Shown: positions 42,470 to 53,656, numbered from the stretch's first letter. The stretch is 64,000 nt of DNA from Verpa conica (GCA_033030425.1 JAUFSD010000020.1:124001-188000), one strand, 5' to 3'. Made by a program: numbers and translations. Notes: a model not told the origin generated them from the letters alone.

Positions 42470-42835
42470 TTATATATTACCACCTGGTTCGCCAAGAGTC
42501 GCGGCAAACGGTGGGTGAGTTATGTATTACCACGTGGTTCGCCGAGTGTCGCGGCGAACGGTGGGTGAGGTATGTATTACCTCCTGGTTCACCAAGAATC
42601 GCGGCGAACGGTGGGTGAGGTATGTATTACCTCCTGGTTCGCCGAGAGTCGCGGCGAACGGTGGGTGAAGTATGTATTACCACGTGGTTCGCTGAGAGTC
42701 GCGGCGAAAGGTGAGTGAGTTATGTATCACCACGTGGTTCGCTGAGAGTCGCGGCAAAAGGTGAGTGAGTTATGTATCACCACGTGGTTCACTCAGAGTT
42801 ACAGTGAACAGTAAGTAAAGTATGTATTACTTTTT
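42470..42835. repeat. 60-bp minisatellite, about 6 units, each with a palindrome
   Basis: Period exactly 60: units begin near 42473, 42533, 42593, 42653, 42713 and 42773, each TATGTATTACC.C.TGGTTCG through CGGTGGGTGAG. Most units hold an inverted pair GTTCGCCG/CGGCGAAC around a 7-base loop; it decays in the last two. The array lies between the zinc-finger gene's ATG and the transposase gene's stop, so it may be a promoter/operator or a terminal binding array. Confidence 0.9.
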
Positions 42836-43986
42836 GTTCATATTACTATCTAATTTTCAATACCTGTACTATCACTTCCTTCTTCTAAATCTAAATCAAC
42901 CTCCTCCTGATTCCCACTATCTTCATTTTCTTCACAATCAACTATCTCAGCATTATCCGGTAACAAGCCCCATTTATATGCATTTTGAGGCTTTTCGGAT
43001 AAATAAAGACAATTGCCTTGTAAGAAATGGTTTTCGATAGCAGAACAAAGATAACAGTAGGCAATTAAATGAGCTGGAGATTTTTCTACTTGCATTTCAA
43101 AAGTAATAGGAGTCCTAATTCCAATTTTCTCCAACTCCTGCCGGCACCATTCCAGCGTTGCTATTGGTAAATACTCATTTGGATCTAAGCAAGTTTAGTT
43201 TTGATAACATTAAAAGAATAAGTAAATAATATACCGTATGTATTTAAATCTGCTTTCAACTCTTGGAGTAAATCCAAAGGTGGCTTTTTCCCGTAATCTG
43301 TAATACCATGTACTGGAATATAATACATAACAAACGGTTTTCCGGTAGGATGATAAGGCCGATTTGGTTGAGAACGAATTCTATGCGCATTCCACAACTC
43401 TGCAAATTCGTAAATTTCTTTACGAATTATAGGGAGATACACATAAAGAAGCGCTATAGAACACTGAATATTGTCTGAAAATAAGCCAGAGTCACGTAAA
43501 TAATCTAAATGATTCTTTTAACATATTTTATTAGTGAAACTTTGAGACAAATATATATATGTATCTAATAAGAGTAGTATTTACCTTCCATGTGATTGTC
43601 TGGCTTTTACTCATTTGGCGCCACCAACTTTCAATACGTACGTTTAGAGTAGACGTTCCATACCAATATACGTCTTTAAAAGTTGTATTAGGATTTAGCG
43701 CTTGATGTAGCTTCCAGTGTGCATTTGCCATCATTGGTGTCTCAGAGCCGCGGTCAGAACGGATTGCATATGGCAGAATATTGGTTTCTTCAACAATATC
43801 TAAATATTGTTTTAGAATTGCGACAGGAGTACGTGCAGAGATACCAACGTGTATCCAAGTAATATAGCTATATTTAGCATGTGAGTAACTTATGTTTAAA
43901 ACATGACAACACACAAAATATGTACCCCAAGTAAATTTAACATACCAAGAATATCCATCAATAGCCGCATATATTTCGATCCCATA

Positions 43987-43999
43987 CATGCTTAGCTTG
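43987..43999 (+). repeat. Target-site duplication of the nested LINE, left copy
   Basis: CATGCTTAGCTTG, repeated exactly at 49124-49136 right after the poly(A) tail. Confidence 0.95.
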
Positions 44000-44096
44000 C
44001 ATCCCCTCTATTTTCTCAGTTTTTGAAATTCAACACCAACATTTTGCGTGGCAACCACTTTTCCCCACCAAACTCACAAAAATCCCAGGCTTCAAA

Positions 44097-45581
44097 ATGC
44101 CAAGCCTTGACCCCTCTCTCTCTGAAATTTGTGACAACCTACAAATTGGCCTTATAGACCATGAAATAGGCATGCCCGATTCCTCTCTCATCTCTACTAC
44201 TGTCGCCAACGCTATGAATGACGACAATACTTCCCCCATGGAGAAGCTACTTCTCACCCTCCTCTGTTCCACCTTCAAGGTCGTGGCTCAGGCCAAACAT
44301 GCCGCCCTCGAACTCTCTCACCAGCTCGATTCCATCACAGCCGTAGTCGATGACATTCAGACAAAGACTCGGTACGCCTCAAACCACCCCCCCACCAGCG
44401 TTTACGACCGCTTCGAGAGACTCGAAGCTATCGTCAAGAACATCAAAAATTCAACCTCTTCCCCTCCTGCAACCTTCCCCCATCAAAGAACCCAACCAGT
44501 CACCCCCGCTGGCCCCTCCTACCAGAGCCCACCCGCCAAATCTTCCCCCAAGCCGGTCACTGTCACCGAAAAGATGTCCTATGTAGACGCAGCCAAGTCG
44601 GCCGCCAACACTACCCCAAAAAAGACTACCAACCCTCGCCCCAGGCAACCGAAGGTCACGGAGGATAAGCCCAAGACCCTACCCACAGCCCAGCGAAGGT
44701 TCTTTTCGTCAAGACAAACCCCATCCCCCCTTAAAGATTCCGAGTCCCTTGTTCAACGCCTCCCTGCTCTCCTAGGCCAGTTCCTCGCTAAAGGAGGACA
44801 AGTTGCCCCTGTTACCTCCCTCACAGTCTCCATCAACCAACGTGGAGCGGTCTCAGTCACCGCTCCCCCAACGGTCCCAGCCTCCACATACGCTCCCTTC
44901 TTCGAAGGGCTCACCGCCATTCTCAATCAAACGGTTAACGATCCCACAAACCCGTTCCAGCTGTTCAAGCAAGCCCCTACCACCTGTGACGTCGCTGTCA
45001 GAGGCATCCCACTAAGCGAGTTCCCCGACCTCGCCCATCTTAAAAAAGCCTTCCCTGAAGCAGTGAAACTCGCGACAGGGATCACTCCTCTCGATACCCG
45101 CTTCCTCACCGCCGACGACACCGCCCGAAACGCCCAAAAGTTCTCAACAGTTGTCATCACCGTCACAGCTGAAGAAGCAGCCATCATTGGCACCACCATC
45201 AGACTTTTCTCACGCCCCCGCCACTGCTCCGTCATATGGTCAGCCTCCAAAGCCACCCTCTGCCGCAATTGCTACAAATTCGGCCACCCAACCAAAGGGT
45301 GTAAACAAAAAGAACCCACCTGCCCCATCTGCTCCCTAGGTCACTCCAGGGACAAACACCAGTGCGCCGTTACTACGTGCCCTGGCCACGTCCGCCCAAA
45401 ACCCAACTGCTGTGTTGCCACCCCCTCTAAGTGCGTCAACTGTGGGGGCAACCACACGGCAAATTTCTCGAAATGCCCCCACCGCATTTCTATCATCAAC
45501 AAGCTCAGAGATGGTCCTACCCAGGAGGCCCAACCCTCTTCAGACGCCACCGAAGAAGTGGCCATGAACGACACCAATTAA
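44097..45581 (+). CDS. LINE ORF1, Gag-like protein with zinc knuckles
   Basis: 494 codons from ATG at 44097. Residues 1-90 include helical, coiled-coil-prone sequence (AALELSHQLDSITAVVDDI). A Pro/Ser/Thr-rich linker follows, then a folded central part and, at about 390-470, CCHC knuckles (CRNCYKFGHPTKGC, CPICSLGHSRDKHQC, CVNCGGNHTANFSKC). This is the RNA-binding ORF1 protein of Tad1-type LINEs. The stop TAA is followed at once by ORF2's ATG (TAAATG), so translation of ORF2 probably depends on reinitiation. Confidence 0.9.
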   Translation: MPSLDPSLSEICDNLQIGLIDHEIGMPDSSLISTTVANAMNDDNTSPMEKLLLTLLCSTFKVVAQAKHAALELSHQLDSITAVVDDIQTKTRYASNHPPTSVYDRFERLEAIVKNIKNSTSSPPATFPHQRTQPVTPAGPSYQSPPAKSSPKPVTVTEKMSYVDAAKSAANTTPKKTTNPRPRQPKVTEDKPKTLPTAQRRFFSSRQTPSPLKDSESLVQRLPALLGQFLAKGGQVAPVTSLTVSINQRGAVSVTAPPTVPASTYAPFFEGLTAILNQTVNDPTNPFQLFKQAPTTCDVAVRGIPLSEFPDLAHLKKAFPEAVKLATGITPLDTRFLTADDTARNAQKFSTVVITVTAEEAAIIGTTIRLFSRPRHCSVIWSASKATLCRNCYKFGHPTKGCKQKEPTCPICSLGHSRDKHQCAVTTCPGHVRPKPNCCVATPSKCVNCGGNHTANFSKCPHRISIINKLRDGPTQEAQPSSDATEEVAMNDTN

Positions 45582-48500
45582 ATGTTTAGTGCGACCACTA
45601 AACATAAATCCTCACTTAACATCATTCAACACAACTGCGCCGGGAGCAACAATGTGTTTCTTTCTCTATTCTCAAATCCAGCAGTACACTTGTCACAGGT
45701 CATAGCTGTGCAAGAACCCCCGTTATTTAATCCCTCTCCTTTAGTCGCACCCAATTTCGCTCTTTTTAAACCCACACCCACACTTCAGTCAGATAAAGTG
45801 TCAGTGTGCTTTTATGTTAACCTTTCCTTTTTGGATAAGAATTCAGTTACACAAACCCCCTCGCACCGAGGAGATATTGCTTTTATTACACTGCATCTTA
45901 CAACTTCAAACCGCTCGTTTTTATCCCTAACACTTGTCAATGTTTATAACAGACAGGTGTCCGACTCTGTTAGATCTGTTCCTCCCTACATGGCCTTTCC
46001 GGCCTCGTCTGTCCCTACCGTTGTTGTTGGTGACTTTAATGTTCACTCTCCTGCCGCGGACCCCTTACGAAAGTTCTCCACAACAGAACTAAATCTTTCC
46101 ACTCCCTATTTTAGGCTAGCCAACCAACTTGGCTTTTCACTCATTAATACACCTGGGAAATACACCAGAATCTCCCCTGACCCGAGAAAGCGACATAGCG
46201 TTATCGACTTTACCTGGGCAAATCACTCCGCAATTCAATTAGTGTCAAAATGGCTCACCCCTCCAGTTTCCTCAGGCTCAGACCACAGAGTCATACTCTG
46301 TCAACTGGTCCCCCCGGACTCTGATTTCACTCCCTACAACACCCCCAATTGGTCTCTCGTTAACTGGAATCTCATCGCTCCCCAGTTAAGCGAATTTCAG
46401 CTTCCTCCCGACTCCCACGACCTAGACAATTGGTTCGATGAGTCCTTTAATCAACTTCACAACGCTCTTCTTTTACATACTCCCACAAAGAAAGTTTCAT
46501 CATGGTCAAAACCCTGGTGGAGCCCTAATCTATCCCAGTTAAGGTCTATATACCACAGCGTCCACAAGTCCTACCGCAAAGGACTTTCCCCTCCATTCGA
46601 GCTTAAAGCGGCCAAAAATGCCTATTTTAACGCCATTAAAAAGGCCAAACGTGATCATTAGAACACGTTTGTGTCCAACGCCTCCCCTTCCGGCATGTGG
46701 CGGCTTAAGAAGATGGCCACCAGATCCGAGGACCGGATCCCCTCCATTCCCAACTCCCCTACACCCCAAATCCTAAATGAAAATTTAGTGAACGCATTCT
46801 TTCCCCCGAGACCAGATACTGGCTCTCCCCTTCCCCTACGGTATCATAATGTTCCCGTTATTACACCTGAAGAAATTCAGCTCGTTCTTTCCAAAACATC
46901 TAATCTATCGGCACCAGGACCCGACTCCATTCCCTATTCAGTATGGAAAGGCGTCCATAGGATTAACCCCACAGTCATTCCAAGAATTCTTACCCCCCTT
47001 TTAAAAAACGGTTATCACCCACTCTCCTTAAAAAAGGCAAATGGTGTAGTCCTAGCCAAACCAGGCAAAGATGACTACACAGCCACTTCCTCCTATCGGA
47101 TAATTGTACTTCTCCAAACCTTTTCAAAAATTTTGGAGAAAGTCGTCACCCTTAGACTGGCAAAGATAGCAAAGGCCACCGGCCTAGTCCATCCACACCA
47201 GTGCGGCTCTGTCGCAGGTCTTTCCACCTCAGACGCCACCACAGTCTTTTACAACGAAATCAGAGCGATGCAATTAGCTAAACTGAAAGTCTCCACTCTT
47301 TTTTTAGATATTAAAGGCGGCTTCGATAATGTGGTTAAACACACCCTAGCCTCCATTCTTACTTCCCAAAGCGTCCCTTCCTATATGGTAAATTGGATTC
47401 TCTCCTTTTTGTCCGATTGTTGGGTCACCTTACTTTACAAAGGCTCCCCCAAGCTAGCTGTTCCTGTTCAAGTTGGGGTCCCCCAAGGATCCCCCATCTC
47501 TCCTTTATTATTTGTTATCTACGTGAGCGTTTTACACTATTTGGAACCCTCACCAGGCATTACCCTATCATACGTCGATGATTTTGCCATCACGGTAGCC
47601 TCCCCCACAGTGGAGGAAAACATTCTTTTACTCCAAGAAAATTACTATCGCCTTAAAAACGATGCAGCTCCCCGTAACGTGTCCTTCTCAGTCGCCAAAA
47701 CTGAGCTGATGCACTGGCGCACCCCCAGAGACAAGTCTCCAATTTCACATCTTTCCGTGTGCATTGATGGACACACCTTCCATCCAAAACCAATAGTCCG
47801 GTGGGTTGGCTACTGGTTCTCTCCCTCATTCAACCCAAACAATCATTTTATAAGGAGACTGGCGTCCGCCCAGGCTTCCTTTGGCATTCTTCATAGATTT
47901 TCCTCCCCCGGGAAAGGCCTTTCCTCAAGCAATTGCAGGAAACTAGCCACCCTCGCCATTCGCCCCATGCTTACCTATGGAGCCACTCTCTTTACCCCCA
48001 CCTCAGCCCTAAAAGAAATGGAGGTCTTTTGGAACTCCGTTCTTAGGTGGGCCTTAGGCTGCTTCAGAGCAACCAATCTACATGCTTTATGGGCGGAGGC
48101 ATCCGCCCCCCCGTTAACACTATACCTTCAATATCTCAAAATCAAACACGCCATCTGGGTTGCTACGGCCCACCCCCTTAACAATCCAGTTACGGCCCAG
48201 TTTGATCCTTCGTTTCCAACCATCTCATCCGAACGGAGTTACTCACACTCCGAACTTCTCAAAGGCCTCCCGAATCCTCCCAAAAAGTGGAACTCGGTCG
48301 CCAAAGCAGGCGTAAATCACCTGCCAATCGAATTCTTAGGTTCCCTCATTCAACCTCTTCTAGGCTCCAATCTTAGCCATAAAAATTTTTCAATACTTAT
48401 TAAACAACAGCTCCTAAAGAATTGGGAGACTCTTTACCCCCCACCCAGTTACTACAAATACGGTTGTTCTCTTACAACACCATATTTTATGTCTCTTCAC

Positions 48501-48851
48501 AAGTTTCAATCCTCCCGTCTCCACCAAATGCGGGTGGAGAAGAACTACTTAAACGCCCACAAGTCGTGGATAAATCTCCACACATCCGACATCTGTCCCA
48601 GGTGTTCGCTTCTTCCCGAAACAACAGAGCACGTGCTTCTGCACTGCCCCAATCTCACCACACCCAGAAATTCTCTTTTGCCTAATGTTAGGTCTCTTGA
48701 CGAAATATGGAGCTCCGAATCTCTCTCGCTACTCGTCGGGACCTTTGTCGTTCAAAATAAGATAAATTTTCCCAAAAAAGCACTTCCGTCACCGGTGCCA
48801 TCTCCCTCCACTACGTCCTCTCTCACTTCCATTACCTACTCCGAATCATAA
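45582..48851 (+). pseudogene. LINE ORF2, APE endonuclease and reverse transcriptase, one in-frame stop
   Basis: 1089 codons if read through TAG at 46659-46661. The N-terminal endonuclease has IIQHNCAGSN, AVQEPPL, GDFNVHSPA, IDFTWAN and SGSDHRVI. The RT has LSAPGPDSIP, SYRIIVLLQTFSKILEK, FLDIKGGFDNV (motif A Asp), GVPQGSPISPLLF and SYVDDFAI (catalytic). The end has a CCHC finger (CPRCSLLPETTEHVLLHC). I see no RNase H domain. The stop follows RDH and stands where Tad1 relatives usually have Trp (TGG to TAG), a CpA to TpA change on the other strand. Confidence 0.9.
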
Positions 48852-49101
48852 GGAGTCAACAAATCCATCAAGCCCGTGTATAACGGCACTAAGACAGCAA
48901 GTCAGAAGGAAGAAAGTTATATTTGAGTAGTACATTGGTTTTGTTAAAATGTTTCTTTTCTTTCCTGTGTTAAATTATTTGTTCTTTTGGAATTCTGAAG
49001 GGGGTCGTGTTTTATTTTTAGGAAGGGGAAGGGTTCTTTTTAGGTCATAGTTTATACTGCATACCAGATTTTGTACCCAGAATAATAAAATCACTTGATA
49101 T
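48852..49101 (+). other. 3' UTR of the nested LINE
   Basis: Non-coding, T-rich, ending in AATAATAAAATCACTTGATA just before the poly(A) tail. Confidence 0.7.
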
Positions 49102-49123
49102 AAAAAAAAAAAAAAAAAAAAAA

Positions 49124-49136
49124 CATGCTTAGCTTG
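49124..49136 (+). repeat. Target-site duplication of the nested LINE, right copy
   Basis: CATGCTTAGCTTG, identical to 43987-43999. Confidence 0.95.
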
Positions 49137-49990
49137 TGATGCCCATCAACTGACTATAAAAAATTAGGGCCTGGAACAATATATTTATCCCGTGCCACTT
49201 TTTGCAGACCAAAAGTACGGCTTTCTACCCCAATAGGATCAAGTTCTTTTAGTATTTTATACATACGATCTCGTACTACAGGAATTCCACTCATTTTAAG
49301 ATGTTGATATGTAAGTGATCTACCGTAAAGAGAGCTTTGACCCGAATGAAGTTGTGCTTGCAAAGCTGCCCGCATTATTGCATCATGTTTTGCAAATTCT
49401 AATGCATCTATTCTCCGAAACGTGCCTAATGAAAGCCGCAACCGAATCATACTAATTTAAGTAAGTACTAGTACTTGATTAAGTTTTTAAATAGTAACTT
49501 ACCTTCGCTTTGAGATTTCATAGTTTTGTTTTTTTAGAAATCTCATTATTTCTTCATCAGTTAACCCGTGTGTGTAGAAAAGCTTCCACAAATAGCTAGA
49601 TAATTCTTGTCTATCATCTGCAGAAAGAGGTTGCATTTGCTTTTTAAAATCTGGACCCCATTGTATCAAAGTCCGTTCTAAAGTTCTTTTTGACGGGAAT
49701 TGAGGTCGGGCTGCTTCTAGTTCTGGATATCTCTCCCGCAAAAGATCCCGTGTATTCAGAAGAGTCAATTGGTCAAAAATGTACCATGTCCAAATGACAG
49801 CTTTGTATGGCTCAAGAGAAATGCTAGGACGTCCGGCAGGCATTTGAAGGAGTATGATAAGTTTGTGTAAAAAGGAATAAGTAAAAATACTTGTAGCTGG
49901 TCTGAGTATAATTATTCTTTCTATACTCAGTGGTCTACCTCTCCCTTTAAATACTTTTACTTGTACTCGATAAAATATCATTAAGCTATA

Positions 49991-51642
49991 ATGGCTCATC
50001 CTACTAGTGATTTACAATACTGCCCTGCTTGCGCTGAACCACTTAGCCAAAAACCTACTGCAGTATTCCGATTTTGCAGTAATTGCAGAATAGAACTTTA
50101 TGAAGTATCAGATCTTTCAAGTTTACACACAATCATATCTAAAGAGTCTTTTGCTATTTTAAAAGCAGGAAATGCAGTTGACATAGTCAATGCTGCACGG
50201 AAAACTGGAAAACGCAAATCTCTTCTTGAGATTCGAAAACCTTTACAACCCCTACCTCAGCCTACCAGATTTGTTCGGAAGCTTCAGCTTATACAAGGCC
50301 CTTCAGGACAACTAAATATCAATATTCGGAAGTTCAAGCCCATTACTGGAACAGATTTATGGTATCCCTCCGACAATATGTTAGATAAGGAAATTCAACC
50401 TGATGATTTTAATTGGACATCACATCTTTGGGATCTTCTTATTCAAAGCAACCTGGCAGTCTGGAAAGAGTTCAACGGCCTTCAGTGGAGGGATCACGGA
50501 CAATGTAAGCTGTTTTTTAGACCCAAATTATGATTTTAAAATTTAATTATATATTTAATATAGGTGCACCTGTACTCGAGCAATGTCAAATAGTCCTACA
50601 TTGGAATGCATCTACCGGTCCAGATTACTTGAGTGATGCTTTTTCTAAACCAACAACACTTCGGCAAATTCTTACGGAATATTTTCCTTATAATCCACAT
50701 GATCAAAATGCCCGTGATAAAAAAACTGGGCCTTCAATAGTTCCTATTCTTTTTGAGTATAGGATTGTTGCCGATCAAGAAGCTCAATTAGAGCATGCAA
50801 GAAATTATTAGTTGGCTCGACGCCGAGAACTTTCAAGGGGGACAGCGTGAGGGCAACGTAGCCACAGGACACAACTAACTTAATGGCAAGGCAACTATCT
50901 GTTGCAAGCAAAATACCAAGAGTTTGTGATGTAGTCACAGTGGGTTCGGCGATCGCTTTAGCGATGTAACGGTAGAGAGGCAGCGAGAAGAGAAAGCTTC
51001 TATTGAGTCTAACTGAAGAAACGTTGCGTAAAGAAGAAAGAAAGAAAACTATTACAGAGAGGAAGCGACGCTCCCTTTTTATACCCTAAATCCCACTTTG
51101 TACAATGCCCTTGTTTTCATCCTTAACGCTTGTTACCCTACCTTCCTCCCTGTATGAGTCACGACAAGACTCATCCTGGCATCCCTGATCACTCCGTGAA
51201 AAGAACAAAACTTAGAAAGCCATTCTAGGTAAGTATTTAAAAAGAAAACAAAAACAATCTGCTAATATTTTAATTTAGTTCTATTCCTTTGGACGAAAAG
51301 ACTACTTCATTAGATGGAAGCGAAAAAGTTTCAAATTGCGACTATGAAGAAGAATTGACTGAAATAGATGGAGAAGAATGGCAGAAATGGCATCCTATTA
51401 ATCATGATTCTAATCAAGAAAGCCTATCGGATAGGTCATTAAACCGTAACTTGAAGGTAAGTTTTAAAATAATTCTTTATTAGTATTTCAATTTTAATAT
51501 ATATTTATAGCGTATGCATTCAGCTGTTGGTTCTTCAAGTACGGTTGCTGAACCTACTCAATTAGTCCAGGAGAAGGTACCCATATGTTCCAATCATGTT
51601 GTTAAAAGGACACGGTCAGGTAAACTTTTTAGTATTGGCTAG
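49991..51642 (+). pseudogene. Zinc-ribbon accessory gene of the 10.3-kb element, interrupted by an LTR-like insert
   Basis: ATG at 49991, divergent from the transposase gene with about 150 bases between the starts. Exons: 49991-50504; 50564 to about 50812, resuming at about 51213-51228; 51279-51456; 51511-51642. Introns show GTAAGC, GTAAGT and GTAAGT donors and ATAG/TTTAG acceptors with consistent phases. The N-terminus is a zinc ribbon (CPACAEP...FCSNCRIEL, CxxC-x16-CxxC). The middle has LKAGNAVDIVNAARKTGKRK and the end is acidic then basic. The insert brings in an early stop at 50808-50810. Role unknown; a transposition partner or regulator is likely from its position. Confidence 0.6.
50813..51212 (-). 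mobile_element. Probable solo LTR, about 400 bp
   Basis: The block 50813-51212 breaks an otherwise continuous exon. On the minus strand it has a promoter-like order: GGGTATAAAAAGGGAGCG (TATA box, about 51074-51091), a pyrimidine-rich stretch and a downstream leader. TTAG stands at both junctions and may be the target duplication. The outer bases do not give a clean TG...CA pair, so the boundaries are approximate. Confidence 0.45.
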
Positions 51643-51711
51643 AAGTTATTTTTCTTTTATTATATGTATGAGGATATTTCTAGTTACTATTAGAAAGAAA
51701 ATTTATTCAGG

Positions 51712-51775
51712 GAGATTTTTGTACTTTGCTTTGTGAATTATGGCGGACTGGTTGCTGCCGCCCGCCGTAGAGAGC
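51712..51775 (+). repeat. Right subterminal inverted repeat of the 10.3-kb element
   Basis: GTGAATTATGGCGGACTGGT followed by TGCTGCCGCCCGCCGTA, the mirror of 41735-41800. Confidence 0.75.
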
Positions 51776-51942
51776 ACAATTTGTACTTAGATAGTAACTC
51801 TATAGAATATAATAAACTTAATCTTTACACTGTATTTATTGAATCTTCCACCTAAAGTCATTAGTAGGACATTGCCTCTCACTACTGACTTACCCGCGGT
51901 TTTGGCCCCCACGGAAAAAGGGCAGCAACACCGGTGTATGGG

Positions 51943-53656
51943 ATAGCCAGCGGTGAAGAGGATAGTAGATTGGCTGCTGAGTCAGCAACGAAGAGGTTTA
52001 CACTTGCTTATGTCCGCAGAGCCTCAACGCCGGTAATAACACTTAACTCTTTAAATCATCCGCAGGAGAAATATTTCCATCAACGGATATTTGGGATTCC
52101 GGGGGCGGTTTTGGCAGGCATCCACGCAGAGTGGAGTTGTCCACGATCATACATACGCCAAGACTCGGCCACCAGTTCAGTAGGCCCAAATCCGGAGGAT
52201 ATCACGCCTACAATAGCATTAAAATCTAAGATTTACTAATAGAAAAATTATAATATTATAGAGGGTGGAATATTCATGTTATCTATTGGTCTCATAATGC
52301 CATTAGTAGACTGTTCCACTTATATATTCCCACGGGACAAAAAAGGCCAACACTTTGAATCTATTAATATAACGGTCTCTACATTCCTAATCAAGACAGT
52401 ATACTATAGGTAGAGTATAAATACCTGACACATTATGTGATTGGCACTCTAGAGCTTTGTACAAGATTTCCTGGGGTGCAATCTTCTCAAGATAATAAGA
52501 CTCTCTAGCAATCATTTGCATTACCGGTCTTAGCTTATCGATTATTTTCCCCTCCGAGAATATGTTTAAGCTACCTAGCATCAACCGTACCCTTACCATG
52601 TACGATCAATGCATAGGCATGTCTATGATATTGTACACAACATTATAATATTGATACAACGTCAAGTTCCTATAAGATGCTATATATGAGAGCTAGGATG
52701 GTAAGAAATTTCCATACCTAAGACGTAATAACTGTTGAGGTTGTAAAGTTACAAGACTTTGAAAGTGCCTAACTCAATATGTAAAAGTCAAGATAGAACT
52801 ATACTAATGTATACCGGTGATATATAAAATAATGTACTCATACCCTAAATCAAGGATGAGAGCATAAATAATATCTAGCTGCTAGTAGTAGTCTATTAGG
52901 ATTATTTGTCTATATCCCACGGTAATTTACGGGGTTTCCTAGATTGTAAAGTATTGCCTCTCTTCGGTTGCCAAGACTGTTTCACTATCGGATTTCTCGT
53001 CTCACCCGTCTACCATATCTTGGATATTTCTAAATAGAACATAGTGATGGATATCTAATTACCGGCATTATTTGTTCTTCTCCCACCCGTTACTTACAAC
53101 TACCGGGTTGAACATCCACGTTGATAAACCGTTTTAATTTTCCAACTGTGGATATCCGGGCCGGCTAGGTACAGAACAATACTACACGGTACGGGGGTAA
53201 TAATATAAAAGGATTCAATTAAACTGAATAGACTTGGTTATACTAGGAACGTACCCATCTTAACTAAACTATGTTGTTATCCGGTAACTCTAATGTTGTG
53301 AGATATTAACTAGAGGCTGCCGGACGGAGGCGAGAGGGTGCGGGGGGTTGCTGCCTACCCATCACCAGAGATAACTTGTTTGGTATCCCAATACAGTAGG
53401 ATTTTCCCCGCTCTTCTAGAGCTTTACATCTCAATATTACTCAGATAGTTCAAAGCATGTGGAAGGCCTATAGTGGGTGAGTTGTTCATTGGAAATTTCC
53501 CCATGCTTTCTTTTCTCCTGGTGCATGCATACACGGAAATTACTGCATTATACTCTTGTGGGTTAATACAGCAAACCTAACACTGATATTCTTCAGAGCC
53601 TTGCTCCTGCCTGTTTTATAAGTTCACAGAGTTAACGAGGAATAAACCAAACAGCC
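51943..53656. other. Non-coding stretch
   Basis: No gene supported. AT-rich with no repeat noticed. Confidence 0.4.

Larger units (their letters stand above)
44000..49123 (+). mobile_element. Full-length Tad1-like LINE with poly(A) tail, 5.1 kb
   Basis: Bounded by the 13-bp duplication CATGCTTAGCTTG (43987-43999 and 49124-49136), ending in 22 A residues (49102-49123). It contains a gag ORF1 and an endonuclease/RT ORF2 that directly abut. A full 5' region of about 97 bases precedes ORF1. It is inserted in exon 2 of the transposase gene in the opposite direction. The single stop in ORF2 and intact duplication show a recent insertion. Confidence 0.95.
42850..49843 (-). pseudogene. Integrase-core (DDE) transposase gene split by a LINE
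   Basis: Exons: 49843-49503; 49451-49124 joining 43986-43585 across the LINE; 43514-43235; 43184-42850. Introns are 51-70 nt with GTAAGT, GTAAAT and GTATAT donors. Removing the LINE and one target-site copy gives 561 codons with correct phases. The N-terminal part is HTH-like (residues 1-115). The core has SVDGHH (first Asp), IDGYS, IRSDRGSETP (second Asp), then 40 residues to the Glu in YGTSTLNVRIESWW, a DD40E arrangement. This rve-like core with YGTST and RIESWW is known from uncharacterised integrase-domain proteins of fungi and animals. A stop (TAG, 49154-49156) stands where a Trp is likely. The LINE and this stop make it inactive. Confidence 0.8.
41651..51942. mobile_element. TIR element with DDE/integrase-type transposase, 10.3 kb including nested insertions
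   Basis: Left end CCCATACACCGGTG at 41651, with TGCTGCCCC, a TGTGGGGGCC run and GCGTGGG following. The right end is the inverse (CCCGCGG, GGCCCCCAC, GGGCAGCA, CACCGGTGTATGGG to 51942). Subterminal sequence is also inverted: GTGAATTATGGCGGACTGGT followed by TGCTGCCG is found minus-strand near 41745-41785 and plus-strand at 51735-51770. Flanks are TAT and ATA. Inside are a zinc-finger gene, a 60-bp minisatellite, an integrase-type transposase gene and a zinc-ribbon gene. Removing the nested 5.1-kb LINE and the LTR-like insert leaves about 4.7-4.8 kb. I cannot assign it to a named superfamily. Confidence 0.8.

Noticed and set aside
42470..42835. CRISPR-like array
   Set aside because: Units are contiguous 60-bp repeats without unique spacers, in a eukaryotic context; a minisatellite.
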